From contig NZ_CP104694.1 of assembly GCF_025398735.1 (NCBI RefSeq), forward strand, positions 5,979,465 to 6,043,464: DNA of 64,000 nt. Direction: 5' to 3'. Under the pieces are notes generated by a model. It worked only from the letters and a program-made list of their open reading frames with translations. It had not been told where the DNA came from and did not search any database. Both the position numbers and the translations under genes were made by a program. How positions within the stretch are numbered: the stretch's first letter is position 1; the number at the start of each line of letters is the position of its first letter. This document shows, piece by piece, positions 59,103 through 64,000 of this stretch. Source of the stretch: Tahibacter amnicola (GTDB lineage: Bacteria > Pseudomonadota > Gammaproteobacteria > Xanthomonadales > Rhodanobacteraceae).

Positions 59103-61643
59103 ATGCGCGAGGGACCGAGGGATCACTGCGGCACCTGGCGCCCGTGGGCCGCCGGGTGGCTCGTGATCGCGGCGGGCATCGCAGCAGCCGTGGAACCGGT
59201 TCCCCTGCGCCATCCGCTGGAGGCGCGCGCCCTGACCCAGCCCGAGTCGGTGCTTTCTGCACTTCCGGCAGAAATCGACCAGGCCAAGGAGCGTGGTGAC
59301 CTCGCGACGGTTGCACTGCTCTACCTGAGCCAGGCCAACGCCTGCCGCGTCGTCGCCAACTGGACCTGCCAGCGCGACGCCGGCCTTGCAGCCCGCGAAG
59401 CGGCCAATGCGGCGAGCCAGCCGCTGCTCTCCGTCCGTGGCCTGATCGCGGAAAGTCGCGGCCGCATCGCGCTGCAGGATTTCATCACCGGCGAACACCT
59501 CCTCGCCGACGCAGAAACGCTGCTGCGCGCCAATCCCCACCCCGAGCTCCTTGCGGACGTCTACCTGGCGTATTCGTCGCTGAGCTATTCGCTGGGAAAG
59601 CACAAGACGGCGGCCGAATACGCCGAGCGCGGCCTGAACGCCATCGCGACGCGAACCGCCCCGGCGATGCAGGCGCGCCTTCTGCGAAACCGGGCCCGCG
59701 CGCAGGCACAGCTGGGCCAGACGGCCCAGGCCGAGCAGACCCTCCAGGAAGCACTGCCGATCGCCGAGCATGTGGACGATCCCAAGTTGAACGCGGAAAT
59801 CGCCCTGGAACTGGCGCGCATCGCACACCTGCGTGGCGATATACCGACCCAGCGGGAACAGGGCCGGCGCGTGCTGGAACTGGCCCAGATGCTGCGCAAC
59901 ACCCAGTTGAATGGCCAGGGGCATGAAGTGCTGGGCATCGCCGCGCGCGCGGCCGGCGACGGCGCAACGGCACTGGCGGAGCTTCGCACGGCGCACGCGT
60001 CGTTCCACCAGCTCAACATGGGCCGCGACGAACTGCGCGTGCTACGCGAACTGGTGCAGACCAGCATCGATCAGTCCGTGCCGCTGGCGGAACTGAAGTC
60101 GCTGATGACGCACTACCTGCAATTGCAGAGCACGGTCGACCAGACCGAACGCGCAAAAGCCGCGGACGACTTCGAGGCGCGCCTGCGCTACATCGAGCAG
60201 GACATGGATCTGATGCGCCTGCGCAGCGAAGCCGACCTTGCGCGTCAACGCGAAGAAGCGCTGATCGAACGGCAACGCTTCGTGCTCATCGGCAGCCTGC
60301 TCTCGTTGATGCTCGTGCTCGTGCTGGCCGCGACCTACCTGCTGCAGCGGCGCTCGAACCGCCGCCTGCGTTCGGCGTTGACGCGCCTGGGTGAAAGCGA
60401 GTCGCGCTACCGCATCCTGGCCGACAACTCGCGCGACCTGGTCGTGCGCATGCGCCTGGACGGCCAGCGGCTGTACATCTCGCCGTCCGCGCAGGACATG
60501 CTCGGCTGGAAACCATCCGAACTGATGCAGCCGCGCTGGGAACTGGTGCATCCGGATGACGTACCGCGCCTGACCCAGACGCTCAGTGCGCTCGCAGCCG
60601 ACGGGGGCTCGGCGACAGTGAGTTACCGGGTGCGCCACAAGAACGGTGACTACATCTGGATCGAGGCCATCGCCCAGGTACTGCCCAGCCCGTCGGGCGA
60701 CGGCACCCGGGAAATCATCTATTCCGGACGCGACATCAGCAAGCGGGTCGTCGCCGAAGAGGCGCGCGACCGCAGCGAAGCCCGGCTGCGTGCCGTCAGC
60801 GACAATATTCCCGCGCTGATCTCGCACCTGGATGCCGATGAACGCTACACGTTCGCCAATGCCTTCATCGAGCGCTTGTTCGGTATTCGCCCGGAAGCCA
60901 TCGTCGGGCGCACGCTGCGCGAGGTCATCGGCGAAACGACCTATGCGGACATCAAGCCGCACGTGGACGCCGCGCTCCAGGGCGAGCCGCAGCTGTTCGA
61001 CGGCAGCGCGACAATCCGGGGCCGCCTGTTCCACTACCAGTCCAGCTACGTGCCGGACGTGGGCGTCGATGGCGCGGTGCGCGGCTTCTTCTCCCTCACG
61101 TTCGACATCACGCCACTCAAGCGCGCGGAACAGGAACTGGAGAGACTGGCGCGTTTCGATGCCCTGACCGGCATCGCCAATCGGCGGTATTTCGAGGAGC
61201 GTCTCACGATCGCCATCGCCCGCGCCCAACGACACGCCATGGACCTGGCCTTGCTGTACCTGGACATCGACCGCTTCAAGGCGATCAACGATTCCCGCGG
61301 CCACCTGACCGGCGATGCGGTGATCCGCGAATTCGCCATTCGACTGCAGTCCTGCCTGCGCACCGACGATCTCGTTGCACGCCTTGGCGGCGACGAGTTC
61401 GTGGTCCTGATTGAAAACCCTTCCAGCGCAGACGATATCGAAAGCGTAGCGAAGAAGATTGTCTGCGCCATGCGGGTTCCGCTGGTGATCGATGGATCAT
61501 CGCTGCAAGTGACCACCAGCGTCGGCATCGCGTACCTGCACGCCCCCGAATCGGCCGAGACGCTGCTCGCCGTCGCCGACAAGGCCTTGTATGCGGCCAA
61601 GGATGCAGGCCGCAACGACTACCGGCTGCTGGGTCAAAGCTGA
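59103..61643 (+). CDS. Diguanylate cyclase with TPR-like periplasmic region and two PAS domains
   Basis: 846 residues with a GGAGGG site. Signal/anchor helix (~15-30), TPR-like repeats (~40-350), a coiled coil, a membrane helix (~395-415), PAS-1 (~440-555), PAS-2 (~565-680) and a GGDEF domain. The active site GGDEF is at 762-766, and the inhibitory site Arg753-x-x-Asp756 is five residues upstream, so product inhibition by c-di-GMP is expected. Senses something outside or by PAS ligand and makes c-di-GMP. The gap after it (61644-61808) shows only a TATAAA-like run. Confidence 0.92.
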   Translation: MREGPRDHCGTWRPWAAGWLVIAAGIAAAVEPVPLRHPLEARALTQPESVLSALPAEIDQAKERGDLATVALLYLSQANACRVVANWTCQRDAGLAAREAANAASQPLLSVRGLIAESRGRIALQDFITGEHLLADAETLLRANPHPELLADVYLAYSSLSYSLGKHKTAAEYAERGLNAIATRTAPAMQARLLRNRARAQAQLGQTAQAEQTLQEALPIAEHVDDPKLNAEIALELARIAHLRGDIPTQREQGRRVLELAQMLRNTQLNGQGHEVLGIAARAAGDGATALAELRTAHASFHQLNMGRDELRVLRELVQTSIDQSVPLAELKSLMTHYLQLQSTVDQTERAKAADDFEARLRYIEQDMDLMRLRSEADLARQREEALIERQRFVLIGSLLSLMLVLVLAATYLLQRRSNRRLRSALTRLGESESRYRILADNSRDLVVRMRLDGQRLYISPSAQDMLGWKPSELMQPRWELVHPDDVPRLTQTLSALAADGGSATVSYRVRHKNGDYIWIEAIAQVLPSPSGDGTREIIYSGRDISKRVVAEEARDRSEARLRAVSDNIPALISHLDADERYTFANAFIERLFGIRPEAIVGRTLREVIGETTYADIKPHVDAALQGEPQLFDGSATIRGRLFHYQSSYVPDVGVDGAVRGFFSLTFDITPLKRAEQELERLARFDALTGIANRRYFEERLTIAIARAQRHAMDLALLYLDIDRFKAINDSRGHLTGDAVIREFAIRLQSCLRTDDLVARLGGDEFVVLIENPSSADDIESVAKKIVCAMRVPLVIDGSSLQVTTSVGIAYLHAPESAETLLAVADKALYAAKDAGRNDYRLLGQS

Positions 61644-61808
61644 CCCGCCCCACCAAAAAAGGGACTATAAAATACTTCCACCTTGATGATCCCTGCGCGG
61701 TGTGTACTGCGTACGTCTGGATGCCGATGTGATTGGCGCGCCGGACGGGTCGATACCGGGCCGGAGTGATGATCCGGCAATCCCAAACTCTTCCAAAGGT
61801 ATACGACC

Positions 61809-62648
61809 ATGATTTCCCGTATTCTCTCTTCGGCCCTGACCCTGGCGATGATGGCGATCGGTACGGCCCAGGCCGGCAATGTCGACTACCGCGTGTGGTA
61901 CTTCGACGACGACGGCTTCCATCAGGAAGGCGATATTTCCTACGGGCCGGGACCGGCACTGGTGCGGCCGAGCTGGGCCTGCGGCCGGCGCGTCGGCAGC
62001 CCGGACTACTACCGCTGGGTGGATGGATACGGCAATACGATGTCGAGCGCGAACCTGAGCCAGGACGTACACGTCTGGCTGCCCGGCAAGGGCTGTCCCT
62101 ACAACGCGCTGACGATCAAGTACCGCGACGGCAGCCAGACCTTCGCACACCAGCCTGGCGCCAGCTATATGGAAATCTCCACCAGTTCCGGCGGCGGCTG
62201 GATCGATGCCCAGGGCAAGATTCCTGCCTGCAACTGCCTGCCGAATTTTCCGATCAAGGTTTCGGCCAACTGGAAGCTCGTGCCGTCGATCAGCAGCAGC
62301 CTGAAGGCCGACCTGGCCGATCCGCGCCGTCAGACGCGCGTGTTGGCGGCGCTGCGTGACCTGCAGTACCGCATGGACGAGCTCGGGACTAGCCTGGGCG
62401 AGCGCATCGCGCAACGTCGCCGCTCGCCGCTGGGTGATCGCGAGCAGTCCGTGCAATCGGTTGAAAATGCCGCGACGGATGCACTGGCGCTGGCCGCACG
62501 CGAAGCCTCCCTGTGCACCGATGCGGCCGGAAGCCGCCAGTACACCCTCGCCTACGCCGCGTGTGGGCGGGCCGAGGCTGCGGTGGCCGTCGCCGATCGG
62601 CTGGCCGAAGAAGTTCAGTCGGTGATCGCGCCGCAACCGGGTGAGTGA
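61809..62648 (+). CDS. Secreted hypothetical protein with six cysteines
   Basis: 279 residues with a signal peptide ending near QAG (residue ~23). The first ~150 residues are beta-like and aromatic/Gly-rich with four Cys (ACGRR, KGCPY, ACNCL); the rest is helical with two more (SLCTD, AACGR). No family recognised. Likely periplasmic or extracellular with disulfides. Confidence 0.6.
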   Translation: MISRILSSALTLAMMAIGTAQAGNVDYRVWYFDDDGFHQEGDISYGPGPALVRPSWACGRRVGSPDYYRWVDGYGNTMSSANLSQDVHVWLPGKGCPYNALTIKYRDGSQTFAHQPGASYMEISTSSGGGWIDAQGKIPACNCLPNFPIKVSANWKLVPSISSSLKADLADPRRQTRVLAALRDLQYRMDELGTSLGERIAQRRRSPLGDREQSVQSVENAATDALALAAREASLCTDAAGSRQYTLAYAACGRAEAAVAVADRLAEEVQSVIAPQPGE

Positions 62649-62768
62649 TCGGCAGCAGTTCGGTGACGACGACGGAAACGAGCGGTTCGCCCGGAGCGGC
62701 GGATCGCTCGTGACGGCATGCGCTACACTGGCCGCCGGTTTGCCGGCGGTTCCGTGTGCGGAGTTACC

Positions 62769-63062
62769 ATGCCCCGAATCGTTCTTGCCTCAGGATTGTC
62801 ACGCTGGCTGCGCAGCGCCGCGGCCAGCGGACCGGCGGAGTTCCAGACGATCGTCACCAGCCAGCGGCTCGATCAGGCCCTGGACGCCTTGTTCCAGCAG
62901 CATCCCCAGCTGCGCGGCTATGTCGTCGACGAACACGGCACTGTGCGCCGTCATGTCGCGATATTTATCGACGGCCAGTCCATCACGGATAAGTCGGCGC
63001 TCGCCGTCCCGCTGCGCGAATCCTCGGAAATATACATTTTGCAGGCTCTCTCGGGAGGTTGA
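62769..63062 (+). CDS. MoaD/ThiS-like small protein with C-terminal Gly-Gly
   Basis: 97 residues from ATG 62769. Pattern of a beta-grasp (ubiquitin-like) protein: VTSQRLDQALDALFQQHPQLRGYVVDEHG, then HVAIFIDGQSI, ending LSGG. The Gly-Gly tail is needed for adenylation or thiocarboxylate formation. No moa or thi genes are near; instead it is 2 bases from a beta-propeller gene, suggesting a joint role. Confidence 0.75.
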   Translation: MPRIVLASGLSRWLRSAAASGPAEFQTIVTSQRLDQALDALFQQHPQLRGYVVDEHGTVRRHVAIFIDGQSITDKSALAVPLRESSEIYILQALSGG

Positions 63063-63064
63063 TC

Positions 63065-64000
63065 ATGTCCGACCGGCTGCTTGTCAGCACACGCAAGGGC
63101 TTGTTCGCGCTGGCGCGCGAGCCGGCCGGCTGGGTGATCGAACGCGTCAGCTTCCTGGGCGACAACGTCACGCTGGCGATGGCAGATCCGCGCGACGGCA
63201 GCTGGTATGCCGCGCTGAACCTGGGGCACTTCGGGGTGAAGCTGCACCGCTCGGTCGATGGCGGACGCGAATGGCAGGAAATCGCGGTTCCTGCCTACGC
63301 CGAAGGCGACGAAGCCAGGACCGGCGACGGCAAGCCACCGCGGCCGGCCACGCTGTCGCTGCTGTGGTCGCTCGCGGCCGGCGGCGCGGATCAACCCGGG
63401 CGCCTGTGGGCCGGGACGATTCCGGGCGGCCTGTTCCGCTCCGACGACCACGGGGCCACCTGGGAGCTGGTGCGCCCGCTCTGGGACAAACCCGAGCGCG
63501 CGGGCTGGTTCGGCGGCGGCTACGACGATCCGGGCATCCATTCGGTGTGCGTGGATCCCCGCGACGCACGCACCGTGCGTATCGCTATCTCCTGCGGCGG
63601 GGTGTGGCAGACCGCCGACGACGGCGTCACCTGGAAGCTGACGGCAAAGGGGCTGCGTGCCGCCTACATGCCGCCCGAATCGCAGTTTGAGGAAAACGTG
63701 CAGGACGCCCATCGCATGGTCCAGTGCACCAGCGCACCGGACCACCTGTGGATCCAGCACCATAACGGCGTGTTCCGCTCCACCGACGGTGCCAACACCT
63801 GGGAGGAGATCGAGAACGTGCCGCCGTCGGTCTTCGGCTTTGCCGTGGCAGTGCATCCTACGGATCCGGCCACCGCCTGGTTCGTGCCGGCAGTGAAGGA
63901 CGAACGTCGCGTGCCAGTCGACGCGCGCCTGGTCGTGGCGCGCACGCGCGACGGCGGCCGGCGTTTCGAGGTGCTCGACCAGGGCCTGCCCACAGCCGCC
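63065..64000 (+). CDS. BNR/sialidase-like beta-propeller protein (3' partial)
   Basis: From ATG 63065, which has a GGAGG site 6 bases upstream, open to the window edge (312 codons). At least four Asp-box repeats are visible (SVDGGREW, SDDHGATW, ADDGVTW, STDGANTW), as in sialidase/exo-alpha propellers. No signal peptide, so probably cytoplasmic. Conserved WD40/BNR-like proteins of this type sit beside small MoaD-like genes in several genomes, as I recall; activity unknown. Confidence 0.8.
   Translation, partial: MSDRLLVSTRKGLFALAREPAGWVIERVSFLGDNVTLAMADPRDGSWYAALNLGHFGVKLHRSVDGGREWQEIAVPAYAEGDEARTGDGKPPRPATLSLLWSLAAGGADQPGRLWAGTIPGGLFRSDDHGATWELVRPLWDKPERAGWFGGGYDDPGIHSVCVDPRDARTVRIAISCGGVWQTADDGVTWKLTAKGLRAAYMPPESQFEENVQDAHRMVQCTSAPDHLWIQHHNGVFRSTDGANTWEEIENVPPSVFGFAVAVHPTDPATAWFVPAVKDERRVPVDARLVVARTRDGGRRFEVLDQGLPTAA

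Overview
This is a GC-rich, gene-dense stretch of a gammaproteobacterial chromosome, most likely from the Xanthomonadales/Rhodanobacteraceae side. The assignment rests on gene order (pilB-pilC-pilD-coaE beside nudix/thiE-secA-M23-dciA-lpxC-ftsZ and a full dcw cluster) and on protein character. There is no rRNA or other taxonomic marker. I see no tRNA, CRISPR array, insertion sequence or prophage.

Layout. (1) 1-7.7 kb: a glycan/glycosylation block. It holds a partial multi-pass GT-C-like protein with a TPR-type tail, then a leftward set of GT2, GT4, an AsnB-type amidotransferase, a SAM methyltransferase and a UPF0104-type membrane protein. (2) 8-12.6 kb: the type IV pilus assembly genes pilB, pilC and pilD, followed by coaE. 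(3) 12.6-19 kb: a MutT-ThiE fusion, secA, an M23 envelope peptidase, the helicase loader gene dciA, and lpxC. (4) 19.3-34.9 kb: the division and cell wall (dcw) cluster, read right to left: mraZ, rsmH, ftsL, ftsI, murE, murF, mraY, ftsW, murG, murC, ddlB, ftsQ, ftsA, ftsZ. Most junctions are ATGA or TGATG overlaps. It begins at a strong promoter with four MraZ boxes and ends at a clear intrinsic terminator after ftsZ. (5) 35.3-64 kb: accessory and housekeeping genes in short operons, several with divergent regulators (two LysR, one MocR, one GlxA/AraC). They include a secreted M36 metallopeptidase, a polysaccharide deacetylase, an ABC-2 exporter, a diguanylate cyclase, an Ada-dioxygenase fusion, and a MoaD-like protein paired with a beta-propeller protein that runs off the window.

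Main points to check. murF has no stop codon and runs in frame into mraY, giving one open frame of 812 codons. Because the known MraY topology puts its N-terminus outside the cytoplasm, this raises a real question about how the product works. The leader between ftsA and ftsZ holds a run of at least five different stem-loops, including a perfect 14-bp palindrome. The mraZ promoter has a perfect 7-bp inverted repeat filling the space between its -35 and -10. An Ada-type zinc methyl-acceptor domain is joined to an Fe(II)/2-oxoglutarate dioxygenase. A secreted chorismate mutase gene appears broken by one frameshift.

How the genes work together: MurC/E/F, Ddl, MraY and MurG make lipid II; FtsW and FtsI polymerise and cross-link it at the septum; FtsL, FtsQ, FtsA and FtsZ build the divisome; LpxC commits carbon to lipid A; SecA exports the envelope proteins. 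The left-hand glycan genes next to pilBCD suggest pilus or surface-glycan modification, but that link is inference.
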